The notes beneath the pieces were generated by a model, which was given only the letters and a program-made list of their open reading frames with translations, did no database searches and was not told the DNA's origin. The translations under genes were made by a program, and so were the position numbers. A DNA stretch of 21,169 nucleotides from JAYWDA01 sp043779185 (GTDB lineage: Bacteria > Bdellovibrionota > Bdellovibrionia > Bdellovibrionales > Bdellovibrionaceae). Location of the stretch: contig JAYWEQ010000015.1 of the NCBI GenBank assembly GCA_043779185.1, forward strand, positions 1-21,169, in the 5' to 3' direction. Below are positions 8,022-16,528 of the stretch, in pieces (the stretch's first letter is position 1; each line of letters starts with the position of its first letter).

Positions 8022-8833
8022 TCGGACGGGCGGCGATTTCTTCTTTTTATGAAAATATTAAAAAATCTGCGACCGCATTTATTTCTGAAACTGGAAACAT
8101 CGTTTTATTCTTTACTGACAGTATCCGTCTTTTGTTTCAGCCACCGCATCGTTTTGGTGAAGTGATCAAGCATATGGAATTTATTGGTAATCAGTCCGTG
8201 GGTATTATAGCTCTGACAAGTCTTTTCACAGGTTTAGCTCTTTCATTTCAAATCTATTTAGGATTTAAGTTATTTAATGCTGTGAATATGGTCGGGCCGA
8301 CGGTGGCGCTTGGGATCACTCGGGAATTGGGCCCAGTTTTAACTGGTTTAATTGTTTCGGCTCGCGCCGGCGGAGCGATGGCCGCGCGTTTGGGAACAAT
8401 GCGGGTCAACGAGCAAATTGATGCTTTGGACGTGATGGGAATAAATACGAAACAATATTTGATCGCTCCAAGAGTGATCGCAGCAATTATTTGTATGCCC
8501 CTCTTAACGGCCATTTTTGATTTCGTAGCGATGCTTGGCAGCTGGATTCTTTGTGTAAAAATGGTGGATTTGGATGAAGCGGTTTACTGGCAAAAAATTC
8601 GCGATATCATCAAGGTTAGTCATATCAATGAAGGCCTTATTAAAGCCGCCTTTTTTGGAATGGTGTTCGCGACCGTTTGTACTTATCGCGGATTTAATAC
8701 AACGGGTGGGGCTAAAGGCGTTGGCGAAGCCACCAATCGAGGCGTCGTTTTAAGTATGGTGATGATTATTGTGATTGATTATTTTATCACGAACTTCATT
8801 CGATTATTTTATCTGACCACGGGGATGGGATAG
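8018..8833 (+). CDS. mlaE: MlaE-family ABC transporter permease (phospholipid transport)
   Basis: This 271-residue integral membrane protein is the permease of an MCE/Mla-type lipid transport system, acting in the inner membrane with the MlaF ATPase and MlaD. Family motifs are clear: the segment EFIGNQSVGIIALTSLFTG (54-72), VGPTVALGITRELGPVLTGLIVS (92-114), ARAGGAMAARLGTMRVNEQIDAL (115-137), and the C-terminal FGMVFATVCTYRGFNTTGGAKGVG. About five hydrophobic stretches are visible. The ATG overlaps the alr stop by four bases and the stop shares one base with the mlaF start. No mlaB (STAS) or mlaC gene follows, unlike the E. coli operon. Confidence 0.95.
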   Translation: MIGRAAISSFYENIKKSATAFISETGNIVLFFTDSIRLLFQPPHRFGEVIKHMEFIGNQSVGIIALTSLFTGLALSFQIYLGFKLFNAVNMVGPTVALGITRELGPVLTGLIVSARAGGAMAARLGTMRVNEQIDALDVMGINTKQYLIAPRVIAAIICMPLLTAIFDFVAMLGSWILCVKMVDLDEAVYWQKIRDIIKVSHINEGLIKAAFFGMVFATVCTYRGFNTTGGAKGVGEATNRGVVLSMVMIIVIDYFITNFIRLFYLTTGMG

Positions 8834-9591
8834 TGCTGGAAGCTGCGATTCGCCTGACAGATGTTAAAAAAACCTTCGACGGGAAAGAGTTTATTCTTAA
8901 AGGGATTGATTTGGTCGTTCCTAAAGGAAGTTTGACCGCCATCATCGGATTTTCAGGGACTGGCAAAAGCGTGATGTTAAAACATATTCTAGGATTGTTT
9001 CGTCCGACCTCGGGCCATATCGAAATCCTTGGAACGGATATTGGAAAATTGTCTGATGACGACTTAACGCGGTTTCGATGTAAGTTCGGAGTCCTTTTTC
9101 AATCAGCGGCCTTGTTTGATGATATGACAGTTCTAGAAAATGTTTGTTTTCCGCTGACAGAACATCGTCGTGAATTAAGTCCCTTGCAGGTCATAAGTAC
9201 AGCTGAAGCGAAGCTGATCTCTGTGGGTCTAGAGAAAAAACACTTTGATAAATTACCCAACCAAATATCTGGGGGAATGCAGAAGCGGACCGGTCTAGCG
9301 AGGGCTCTCGCCCTTGATCCAGAAATCGTAATCTATGATGAGCCGACCACAGGACTGGATCCCATTCTGACGGAAATGGTGGATAATCTGATAGTAGAGA
9401 CACATCGCGCACACAAAGGAACCACCTCAGTCATGGTCTCGCATGATCTTCAGGCGGCCTTTCGGATTGCCGATAACATAGCAATGCTTGATGCAGGCAA
9501 AGTGCTTTTATATGGCACGCCGAAAGATTTTTATAAAAGTGATATCGAGCTTGTGAAAAGATTTATCTCTAAAGGAATGAAGCAGGAATGA
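8833..9591 (+). CDS. mlaF: MlaF-family ABC transporter ATP-binding protein
   Basis: This is the cytoplasmic ATPase of the Mla-type transporter, 252 residues. Motifs in order: Walker A GFSGTGKS (39-46), Q-loop Gln90 in GVLFQSAALF, signature QISGGMQKR (144-152), Walker B VIYDEPTTGLDP (166-177) and H-loop His204 in MVSHD. The phrase ALFDDMTVLENV is characteristic of the MlaF subgroup. The start is GTG 8833, sharing one base with the mlaE stop (TAGTG), with GGGA just upstream. The mlaD-like start overlaps its stop (ATGA). The three genes therefore form a tightly coupled transporter block. Confidence 0.95.
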   Translation: MLEAAIRLTDVKKTFDGKEFILKGIDLVVPKGSLTAIIGFSGTGKSVMLKHILGLFRPTSGHIEILGTDIGKLSDDDLTRFRCKFGVLFQSAALFDDMTVLENVCFPLTEHRRELSPLQVISTAEAKLISVGLEKKHFDKLPNQISGGMQKRTGLARALALDPEIVIYDEPTTGLDPILTEMVDNLIVETHRAHKGTTSVMVSHDLQAAFRIADNIAMLDAGKVLLYGTPKDFYKSDIELVKRFISKGMKQE

Positions 9592-10964
9592 ATTTTTTGA
9601 AGACGGCCGAATTTAAAGTAGGACTTCTTGTTGTGACCGTGGGCTCACTGATTGCCTTTATGTCATTGCAAGTCAGTGATGATCCTAGTTACTTGGGCCG
9701 TGCTAAAAAAGCTTGGTTTCTACTGCCCAATGCCGGTGGTTTGATCAAAGGCTCTGCCGTACGTTCGGCAGGGATCCCGGTGGGTTCAATTAAGGATATT
9801 AAGCTTCAGGATGGGCAAGCTCGAATTGATATTTCGATCAAATCAGATATTTCAATGACAACATCGGCTTCGGTCTTAGTTAAAGCCATGGGCATTCTTG
9901 GTGACAAGCATATCGAAGTCAATCCGGGCTCGCCGACCGATCCGCCATTGCCTGACGGCGCGCAAATCTTAACTGTAAAGGATTCTGGATCCATTGAAAA
10001 TTTGGTGGGCCAAGTGGGAGAAATTACGGCCTCTTTAAAAAATGTTTCTGCCGCCCTTCAAGAGGCCATTTTAGATGATGGAACTAAAAAACATATTTTA
10101 GGTCGCATCGTTGTTAATATTGAAAAACTGAGTGGTGACCTGGCCGAAATGACCGCCAGGAATAAAGGCAAACTTAATGACGTCGTGGATCAGGTTCATA
10201 ATATCACAGGAACTTTAGATGAGCTGGTGAATGATGATTCAGACAATGGTCTTAAGAAATCTTGGAAACGAGCCTTAGCTCGTGTCGATTCGTCACTGAA
10301 GAATATTGATGATATCACCGGTAAAATCAATCGCGGTGAAGGCACGATTGGAAAGCTTGTCAACGATGAGACCACAGTTGAAGAAATCAATACCGCCGTA
10401 CAAGGTGTTAATTCATTATTGGGAACTGCGGACAAGATTCAAACGGCTTTTGATTTTCATGGTGAATATTTAAATTCTATCGGCGCGATGAAATCATATA
10501 TCGGTGTTAAAATTCAACCGGGCTTAGACAGATACTATTATGTGGCTTTAATTGACGATCCGGCGGGCGTCGTTGAGACGACGGATACGACGACGACGGC
10601 TGGGGGAAGCTCAAGTTCTATCAGCGAGAAAAAAACGTATCATAACAAAACTAAGCTGACTGTTTTATTTGCTAAAAACTTTTATGACTTTACTGTTCGT
10701 GGTGGGCTTATGGAAAACACAGGCGGCATTGGTGCTGATTATTATTTCTATAAAAAGAAATTTAAAGCAAGCCTTGAGGCTTTTAACTTTTCTAAGCTGA
10801 ATCTTCGTCCTTCATTGCAGTACAATCTTTTCCATGGCATTTATTTAATTGGTGGTATGAACGACTCGTTGAATAAGGACGACTTACGATCCAGTTATTT
10901 AGGCGCGGGACTTTTTCTTACCAACGATGATTTAAAACTTCTTTTGTCGAGGTCGCCTTTCTAA
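9588..10964 (+). CDS. MlaD-like MCE protein with long helical region and beta-rich C-terminus
   Basis: The N-terminus MNFLKTAEFKVGLLVVTVGSL holds one membrane anchor (8-27). An MCE domain follows at about 43-132 (LPNAGGLIKGSAVRSAGIPVGSI ... KAMGILGDKHIEVNPG). MCE proteins form hexameric rings that pass lipids across the periplasm. At 458 residues it is far longer than E. coli MlaD (about 180). Residues 133-290 are mostly helical with the repeat-like phrase NRGEGTIGKLVNDE (248-261). Residues 300-458 alternate aromatic and hydrophobic residues like beta strands (RYYYVALID, FYDFTVRGGLME, GADYYFYKKKFKASLEAF, GIYLIGGMND, SYLGAGLFLT) with an acid/Thr/Ser-rich loop at 324-348, and the last residue is Phe, as in outer-membrane barrels. 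The barrel idea is inference. It overlaps mlaF by four bases and purH by one. Confidence 0.92.
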   Translation: MNFLKTAEFKVGLLVVTVGSLIAFMSLQVSDDPSYLGRAKKAWFLLPNAGGLIKGSAVRSAGIPVGSIKDIKLQDGQARIDISIKSDISMTTSASVLVKAMGILGDKHIEVNPGSPTDPPLPDGAQILTVKDSGSIENLVGQVGEITASLKNVSAALQEAILDDGTKKHILGRIVVNIEKLSGDLAEMTARNKGKLNDVVDQVHNITGTLDELVNDDSDNGLKKSWKRALARVDSSLKNIDDITGKINRGEGTIGKLVNDETTVEEINTAVQGVNSLLGTADKIQTAFDFHGEYLNSIGAMKSYIGVKIQPGLDRYYYVALIDDPAGVVETTDTTTTAGGSSSSISEKKTYHNKTKLTVLFAKNFYDFTVRGGLMENTGGIGADYYFYKKKFKASLEAFNFSKLNLRPSLQYNLFHGIYLIGGMNDSLNKDDLRSSYLGAGLFLTNDDLKLLLSRSPF

Positions 10965-12469
10965 TGTGGAAAAGAGCGTTGATCAGTGTATCAGATAAAA
11001 CCGGGCTTCTTGAATTTGTGAAACCCCTAGTGGCCCAGGGACTAGAAATAGTTTCGACCGGTGGCACGGCTGACCATTTAAGAAAAGCAGGCTTGAAAGT
11101 CACCGATGTTTCAGCCGTCACGGGCTTTCCAGAAACTTTAGACGGCCGAGTGAAAACATTGCATCCCAAAGTCCATATGGGTTTATTAGGTCGACCAGAT
11201 GAGCCCACACATGTGAAGGCTCTGAAAGAGTTTTCAGCTGAATTTTTTGATCTAGTGATTGTGAATTTATACCCATTTGAAGAAGCTTTTAAAAAAGGTT
11301 ATCAAGGCCGGGACCTGATCGAAAAAATTGATGTCGGGGGTCCTACGATGTTGCGATCCGCGGCAAAAAATTTTGAATTTATCACGGTGGTTGTGGATCC
11401 GAAAGATTATGGGCTTTTTTCAGAGAATAAAATTCCTAGCCTAGAGCAAAGAAAGTCTCTGGCCGCCAAAGTTTTTGCGCATACGGCAGCTTATGATTCT
11501 TTGATTGCAGAGGCCTTAGATCCCCAAATTAAAGATCCAAAAACTTGGTCAGCCCGAGTTGTGCAAAAGTTAAGATACGGCGAAAATCCACAGCAAAGCG
11601 CCACCTGGTTTGCAAAGACGGATTCCTTTCAAGGTTTGCAAACCGCCCAGATTCTTCAGGGCAAAGAATTATCGTATAATAATTTATTAGATTTAGATGT
11701 AGCTCTGTCCTTATGCTGTCGGTTCGCGGAACCTGCGGCCGTTGCAGTGAAGCACAATAATCCTTGTGGAGTGGCGCAAAGTTTAAAGGCCCTCACGGCG
11801 GTTCAGAAATGTTTACAGTCAGATCCGATCAGTGTTTTCGGAGCCATCGTTGCGATCAACCGCCCCGTCACCCAACAGATCGCCGAAGAATTAAATAAAA
11901 TTTTTCTGGAGTGCGTGATCGCCCCGGAATTTGATTCTGACGCTTTAAAGGTTTTTGAAAAGAAAAAAAATCTTAGAATTTTACAATTAACTGATTTTAT
12001 GGTTCAGCCCAAAGAAGAATTACGTAGTTTGCATGGCGGATTCTTGACCCAAACGCCAGATAGCGGATTTTCTGAAGTCAGCTTGTGGAAATTTATTGGA
12101 AAAAAGCCAAGCCCTACGATGTTGGAAGACTTTCAGTTCGGAGAGAGGGTTTGTTCGGCCTTAAAAAGTAACGCTATTGCCATTGTGGGCGAAGGGCAAA
12201 CTTTGGGGTTAGGGATGGGTCAAGTCAATCGGGTGGATGCTGTCAAGCAAGCGTTGGAAAGATATCATAAATTTCATCCACAGAAAGCCGCTGTCCTGAT
12301 CAGCGATGCTTTTTTTCCTTTCAGTGATTCCATCGAGGAAATTGCAAAAGCAGGAATTCATTGGGTGCTTCAACCAGGTGGATCAATGAAAGATGAAGAA
12401 GTGTTTAAAAGAGCAGAAGACTTAGGTGTTCAACTAGTGATCACTGGCCACAGGCATTTTCGCCATTAA
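10964..12469 (+). CDS. purH: Bifunctional AICAR formyltransferase / IMP cyclohydrolase
   Basis: PurH carries out the last two steps of IMP synthesis: 10-formyl-THF-dependent formylation of AICAR, then ring closure. The N-terminal cyclohydrolase part shows ALISVSDKTGLLEF (5-18), GLEIVSTGGTADHL (26-39) and the strongly conserved FPETLDGRVKTLHPKVHMGLL. The C-terminal transformylase part shows LRYGENPQQSA (203-213), VKHNNPCGVA (262-271) with the catalytic Lys-His, and SDAFFPFSDSIE and QPGGSMKDEEV near the end, finishing TGHRHFRH as expected. The length of 501 is within the family range (E. coli about 529). The ATG shares one base with the mlaD stop (TAATG), so the gene is translated from the same message as the lipid transporter. 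Confidence 0.97.
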   Translation: MWKRALISVSDKTGLLEFVKPLVAQGLEIVSTGGTADHLRKAGLKVTDVSAVTGFPETLDGRVKTLHPKVHMGLLGRPDEPTHVKALKEFSAEFFDLVIVNLYPFEEAFKKGYQGRDLIEKIDVGGPTMLRSAAKNFEFITVVVDPKDYGLFSENKIPSLEQRKSLAAKVFAHTAAYDSLIAEALDPQIKDPKTWSARVVQKLRYGENPQQSATWFAKTDSFQGLQTAQILQGKELSYNNLLDLDVALSLCCRFAEPAAVAVKHNNPCGVAQSLKALTAVQKCLQSDPISVFGAIVAINRPVTQQIAEELNKIFLECVIAPEFDSDALKVFEKKKNLRILQLTDFMVQPKEELRSLHGGFLTQTPDSGFSEVSLWKFIGKKPSPTMLEDFQFGERVCSALKSNAIAIVGEGQTLGLGMGQVNRVDAVKQALERYHKFHPQKAAVLISDAFFPFSDSIEEIAKAGIHWVLQPGGSMKDEEVFKRAEDLGVQLVITGHRHFRH

Positions 12470-12481
12470 GACAGGATGTTT

Positions 12482-14236
12482 ATGGCTGATCTAGATAAGA
12501 ATGAAAAAAACTGGTTGATTAAGTCTTCATCAAAAATTCTGGGGCCATTCTCTGCCATCGAAGTTGCTCAAGGCGTTATTAAAAAAAATATCTCGATCAT
12601 TGATGAAGCTCGGGTCCCGCAAACCCGCTGGGCCTATATTCGTGAAAACAGCATTTTTTCCGAAGTCGTGCAAAGTCTTAGGTATGAACAAAGCACTCAT
12701 GTTGAAGAGACTGTAACGACGGCTCAAAACACCCAAACTTTGTCTCGCACAGACTGGCAGAACACGGAAATCGGTACACCGACCCCGCTTTTTTTAAATG
12801 TTGATCGGGAGGAAGACGGGCTTGGGAAAATTAAAGACGTCACCCCGGCGATCAATCCTCTACAAAATTCTTTGTTAAAGGCGGCAACATCAATACCGTC
12901 ATTCGGTACAACAGGTGATCAGCGTGTCAAAAGCCAGCTGGAAATAAGATCAAAAAATTATAGTACGATTATTTGGGCCGTCACTTTATTGATCACCATC
13001 ACAATCAGTTTGGTTATTTTTAAAAAGTTCCGGGGTGAGGGAAAAAGCTACGAAAAAAATATCCGGCAGGCCGTTCACTTCAACCATATTCTTCTTTTTG
13101 AAAAAGCAGTCGATTCTTTTCACCGAGCCCAAGAGGTCCGTGAACCTGATCAGGCGACTTCGTTTCAGCTTGTGCTGCCACTTCTACAAGCTGACCACCA
13201 TAGCCTATGGTCTAGGAAAGTGATCGAAACCGAGCTGATCAGGCCAGGATTAACCCGGCAAGAAAACTCAGACGCCCTGCTTGGGATGGGTCTTTCCTAT
13301 GTGATTGATGGCGATCTAAAAAAGGCTCAAGAATTTTATAATAAAACATTAGCGACCGATCCTGAAAATTATCCCGCCAATATCGACTTAGCTTTTAACT
13401 ATTTAAAAAAAGGCGACTATGGATTGGCATCAAAAATATTCACGTCTCTTCAGCCGTCGAATGCTTATCGTCCGTATATTCTTTATGGTGTCGCGGCCCT
13501 TGCGGCTGAGTCTCAGAATTACTCTCATAAAGAATTACAAAAAGAACTGAAAGAATATTTACAAAATGCACAACCCCTAAGGAAAGAAATTGGTCTTATT
13601 CTTGCTTTCTTGCAAATGACCGATAAAAATATCGAAGGTTTGAATTCAACAATGGAAACCTTGGTCAAAATTCCTCTCCAGGAATCGAACGATTTTGTAT
13701 TTGATCCAAGGATTGATCGCCGAATCATTGACTGGGATTATTTAGAACATTATTGCCAGCAAATTTTTCAGAACCACGGAGCCTCGGCCTTAGCAAAATC
13801 TTTTCGTGCCATGTGCCTCCTGGAAGAAAACCGCGAGGTCGACGCAAAAAAATGGATTGAAGAAGCCTTGGCTCAGGAGCCCAAAGATACAGTCTCAAAT
13901 CTAGTCCACGTTCATTTTTTAATGAAGACTCGGCATTGGCGAGAGGCCGCCAGTCTTTTAAAGTCACCTATTTTGGAAAAATTGACTGTGACGCCGTTGC
14001 TTTTGGGAAAAGTGTGCCAAGATTTAAACGAGACAACTTGTGCTCAAGAAAATTTAAAAAAAGCGTATCAACAAAATTCAGACGATGTAGTGCGAATTCA
14101 ATTACTAGCTCGCGCGGGAATGGGTAAAGATAAAGAGCATCTTGCAAAGACTTGGGAACTTGTAAAAAAAGGTCTTGAATTACAACCTCAGTACAAGCCT
14201 TTGATTGAGTTAAGAGATCAACTGGAGAACGAATGA
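12482..14236 (+). CDS. Membrane protein: GYF-like N-terminus, one TM segment, TPR-repeat C-terminus
   Basis: I chose ATG 12482 (MADLDKNEK) because GGA at 12474-12476 gives it the better ribosome site; ATG 12476 would add two residues. The result is 584 residues. Residues about 10-65 (WLIKSSSKILGPFSAIEV ... RWAYIREN) resemble the GYF_2/DUF4339 type of small domain. A polar linker leads to one membrane segment at about 162-180 (IIWAVTLLITITISLVIF) with basic residues on its downstream side. The rest (about 190-584) is helical with TPR-like repeats, clearest at ALLGMGLSYVIDGDLKKAQ and YPANIDLAFNYLKKGDYGLA, and again near the C-terminus. No enzyme motif is visible. The basic residues just after the TM leave its orientation uncertain. 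It is probably a scaffold for protein-protein contacts. Its stop overlaps the next lipoprotein start (ATGA). Confidence 0.8.
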   Translation: MADLDKNEKNWLIKSSSKILGPFSAIEVAQGVIKKNISIIDEARVPQTRWAYIRENSIFSEVVQSLRYEQSTHVEETVTTAQNTQTLSRTDWQNTEIGTPTPLFLNVDREEDGLGKIKDVTPAINPLQNSLLKAATSIPSFGTTGDQRVKSQLEIRSKNYSTIIWAVTLLITITISLVIFKKFRGEGKSYEKNIRQAVHFNHILLFEKAVDSFHRAQEVREPDQATSFQLVLPLLQADHHSLWSRKVIETELIRPGLTRQENSDALLGMGLSYVIDGDLKKAQEFYNKTLATDPENYPANIDLAFNYLKKGDYGLASKIFTSLQPSNAYRPYILYGVAALAAESQNYSHKELQKELKEYLQNAQPLRKEIGLILAFLQMTDKNIEGLNSTMETLVKIPLQESNDFVFDPRIDRRIIDWDYLEHYCQQIFQNHGASALAKSFRAMCLLEENREVDAKKWIEEALAQEPKDTVSNLVHVHFLMKTRHWREAASLLKSPILEKLTVTPLLLGKVCQDLNETTCAQENLKKAYQQNSDDVVRIQLLARAGMGKDKEHLAKTWELVKKGLELQPQYKPLIELRDQLENE

Positions 14237-14916
14237 AGATCCTTATCACAATCGTTCTTAGCTTGATTTTGATGGCCTGTGAAAAACAGCCAGTAGAAAA
14301 CCATGCCACCGCCGAGAAAATCACCGTCGATGAAAAGCCAGATGATTTTAAAGTTCCCGTTCAAATGTGGGATGATGTTGAAACTGATCCTGTTGGCATA
14401 GGGGAAAAGAAAATTGAACCGACAGAAGACGAAAGTGGTATGAATCGGAATACAATTCTATTTTCGCCACTGACAATCATTTTAAAAGAACATAATTCCG
14501 ATGTCCTATCGCACTCAGAAATTCGTATCGAGCTCCCGCGGGGTGGGGGAAAGATCGACCTCTCTAAATACAGAGGCGATCGAGCCGGCAGTTTTTTCGT
14601 TCAATTTGAATGGCCCGATTGGGCAGAGCCCGGAGATTTGCGAAGTTTCTATATCAGCCAAGCCCGCAAAAGGAAACTAGATGGTGAAATTTATGGTGTG
14701 GGTTGTAACAAGTATCTAGAAATCACAAGTCTGATCAATAAATCAAATGAAAAAATGGGACTGAAATTCAATACAACTCGGGATCGTCACATCACGGCCT
14801 TAGGCGGACATTTTGTTTTTTCAAATAAAAAGGGTCGTCAGATTTTTCTGACCCAAGTCACCTTTACTGATTCAAAAAATCCAGCTCTTTTTTGTGAAGA
14901 TTCGAAGCCTTTATGA
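14233..14916 (+). CDS. Putative lipoprotein, 227 aa, unknown function
   Basis: The N-terminus MKILITIVLSLILMAC is a lipoprotein signal with lipobox L-M-A-C (Cys16). An acidic, Pro-rich linker (about 17-70) carries VDEKPDDFK and IEPTEDESG. The region 75-227 looks like a compact beta-rich domain (ILFSPLTIILKEHN, SEIRIELPRGGGKIDL, GSFFVQFEWPDW, GGHFVFSNKKGRQIFLTQVTF). Two further cysteines (158 and 221) could form a disulfide. I do not recognise the family. It overlaps the TPR protein upstream and the acetyltransferase downstream by four bases each, so it is part of the long operon. A role alongside the TPR membrane protein at the envelope is possible but rests on position only. Confidence 0.8.
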   Translation: MKILITIVLSLILMACEKQPVENHATAEKITVDEKPDDFKVPVQMWDDVETDPVGIGEKKIEPTEDESGMNRNTILFSPLTIILKEHNSDVLSHSEIRIELPRGGGKIDLSKYRGDRAGSFFVQFEWPDWAEPGDLRSFYISQARKRKLDGEIYGVGCNKYLEITSLINKSNEKMGLKFNTTRDRHITALGGHFVFSNKKGRQIFLTQVTFTDSKNPALFCEDSKPL

Positions 14917-15416
14917 TTGAATTTCTAAAAACCTATAAAAGTTATGACCCTGCTGCAAAGTCGATCATGGAAATTGCAATCCTTTACCCTGGGCCCAAAG
15001 CGATTTTATTTCATCGAATAGCTCATGGCTTTTATGGATTAAAACTGTTTTTTATGGCCAGACTATTTGCAGAAATGTCCAGATGGATGACGGGCATTGA
15101 AATTCATCCTGGCGCGCAATTGGGCGCGCGCTTAGTGATCGATCATGGCATTGGTGTTGTGATCGGTGAAACCGCAGTGATCGGCGATGATTGCATTATT
15201 TTTCACGGAGTGACTTTAGGGGGAATGAAATTCGATCCGATCAAGCGCCATCCGACAGTCGGTAATAAAGTTTTGATTGGCACCGGAGCTAAAATTTTAG
15301 GTCCCATCACCATCGGCGACGGCGCAAAAATTGGCGCTAACGCCGTCGTGACAAAGGACGTGCCTCCAGGAGCAATGGCGGTCGCCCCCTTAAGTGAAAT
15401 CCGCCTTAAACATTAA
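14913..15416 (+). CDS. cysE: Serine O-acetyltransferase, short (EpsC-like) form
   Basis: This left-handed beta-helix acetyltransferase makes O-acetylserine from serine and acetyl-CoA, the carbon skeleton for cysteine. Conserved residues are in place: VIDHGIGVVIGETAVIGDD (75-93) with the catalytic Asp77-His78 pair, VTLGG (100-104), and RHP with Arg112-His113. Hexapeptide repeats follow (VLIGTGAKILGPITIGDGAKIGANAVV). At 167 residues it lacks most of the long N-terminal helical domain of E. coli CysE (273 residues) and ends early after APLSEIRLKH, like the short EpsC type. It is last in the plus-strand run. Its 3' end overlaps that of ychF by 11 bases on the opposite strand. Another acyltransferase of the same fold is less likely given the DHG.GVVIGETA motif. 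Confidence 0.88.
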   Translation: MIEFLKTYKSYDPAAKSIMEIAILYPGPKAILFHRIAHGFYGLKLFFMARLFAEMSRWMTGIEIHPGAQLGARLVIDHGIGVVIGETAVIGDDCIIFHGVTLGGMKFDPIKRHPTVGNKVLIGTGAKILGPITIGDGAKIGANAVVTKDVPPGAMAVAPLSEIRLKH

Positions 15417-16506
15417 ATCTAAAAAACAAAATATCGCCGTCTTTAACGGTGTAGTCTTTTCCTTCAGAGCGATATTTCCCTGCTTCTTTGACGGCGGCTT
15501 CGCTGCCTAATTTAAACAAGTCTTCACTGTGATAAGTTTCAGCACGAATAAATCCTTTTTCAAAATCAGTGTGGATGACACCGGCGGCTTGCGGAGCTTT
15601 TGTTCCGGCTTTGATGGTCCAAGCGCGAACTTCTTTTACTCCGGCTGTGAAATAAGTGTGCAATCCCAGCAAACTGTAAGCTTCCCGGATCAGTCGCGAC
15701 AAGCCAGGCTCCGTCGCATTCATGCTGGCTAAAAACTCTTGTCGTTCTTCTAAAGGAAGCTGGGCAATTTCTGCTTCCATCGCCGAACAAATAATAATAG
15801 CTAAGTTGCCTTCCTCTTTGGCGCGCTTTTCAACCGAGCGAACCCAGTCATTACCACCAACGGCAAAATCGGTGTCAGAGACATTGCAAACATACAAAAC
15901 TGGCTTGGTTGTGAGCAAATGCAGCTCTTTCATAAAAGGCGCTTCGTTTTCGTCGCATTGAACTGACCGGGCGGGTAGCCCTGCACTTAAAGCCTTGTGC
16001 GCTTTTTCGGTCACTTCAAATTCAGTTTTTAATTTTTTATCTGTGGTTGTGCGCGCTAATTTTTCAATCCGTTTTAATTTTTTTTCAACCGAATCCAGAT
16101 CGGCCAGCATCAGTTCTGTGTTAATGATTTCCATGTCGCGCAAAGGATCAATCGAACCTGCGACGTGAATAATATTGGGATCATCAAAACAGCGAACCAC
16201 ATGCACGATGGCATCTGTCTGCCGAATATGACTTAAAAATTGATTTCCCAAGCCTTCGCCTTGGCTGGCGCCTTTGACGATGCCAGCGATATCAACAAAT
16301 TCCATGGCGGTTGGAATCACACTTTGGGGTTTTACAAATTTTGTAATTTGATCTAGGCGTGGATCAGGGATTGTGACAACACCAATATTGGGATCGATGG
16401 TACAGAAAGGGTAGTTGGCCGCTTCGGCTTTGGCCGACGTCAAAGCATTAAACAAGGTGCTTTTTCCAACATTGGGTAATCCCACAATTCCAACCTGTAA
16501 TGCCAT
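15406..16506 (-). CDS. ychF: YchF/OLA1-family ribosome-binding ATPase
   Basis: YchF is a conserved P-loop NTPase that binds ribosomes and prefers ATP to GTP. The 366-residue length is typical. The P-loop is GLPNVGKST (9-17), followed by NYPFCTIDPNIGVV and DIAGIVKGASQGEGLGNQFLSHIR (switch II region). The NKxD specificity motif of GTPases is replaced by NVSDTD, as in the family. The C-terminal TGS-like part shows YFTAGVKEVRAWTIKAGTKAPQAAGVIHTDFEKGFIRAE, with the ending DGDILFFRFNV. A strong Shine-Dalgarno AGGAG precedes ATG 16506. It lies 22 bases after pth, a very common neighbour pair, and is last in the minus-strand housekeeping run. Confidence 0.97.
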   Translation of the reverse strand: MALQVGIVGLPNVGKSTLFNALTSAKAEAANYPFCTIDPNIGVVTIPDPRLDQITKFVKPQSVIPTAMEFVDIAGIVKGASQGEGLGNQFLSHIRQTDAIVHVVRCFDDPNIIHVAGSIDPLRDMEIINTELMLADLDSVEKKLKRIEKLARTTTDKKLKTEFEVTEKAHKALSAGLPARSVQCDENEAPFMKELHLLTTKPVLYVCNVSDTDFAVGGNDWVRSVEKRAKEEGNLAIIICSAMEAEIAQLPLEERQEFLASMNATEPGLSRLIREAYSLLGLHTYFTAGVKEVRAWTIKAGTKAPQAAGVIHTDFEKGFIRAETYHSEDLFKLGSEAAVKEAGKYRSEGKDYTVKDGDILFFRFNV

Positions 16507-16528
16507 CTGTAACTCCTATGTATTAAGC

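Noticed and set aside
14552..14581. Imperfect inverted repeat CCTCT/AGAGG with outer GATC pairs inside the 227-residue lipoprotein gene
   Set aside because: It is intragenic and interrupted, without a T-tract or neighbouring start. Likely chance.
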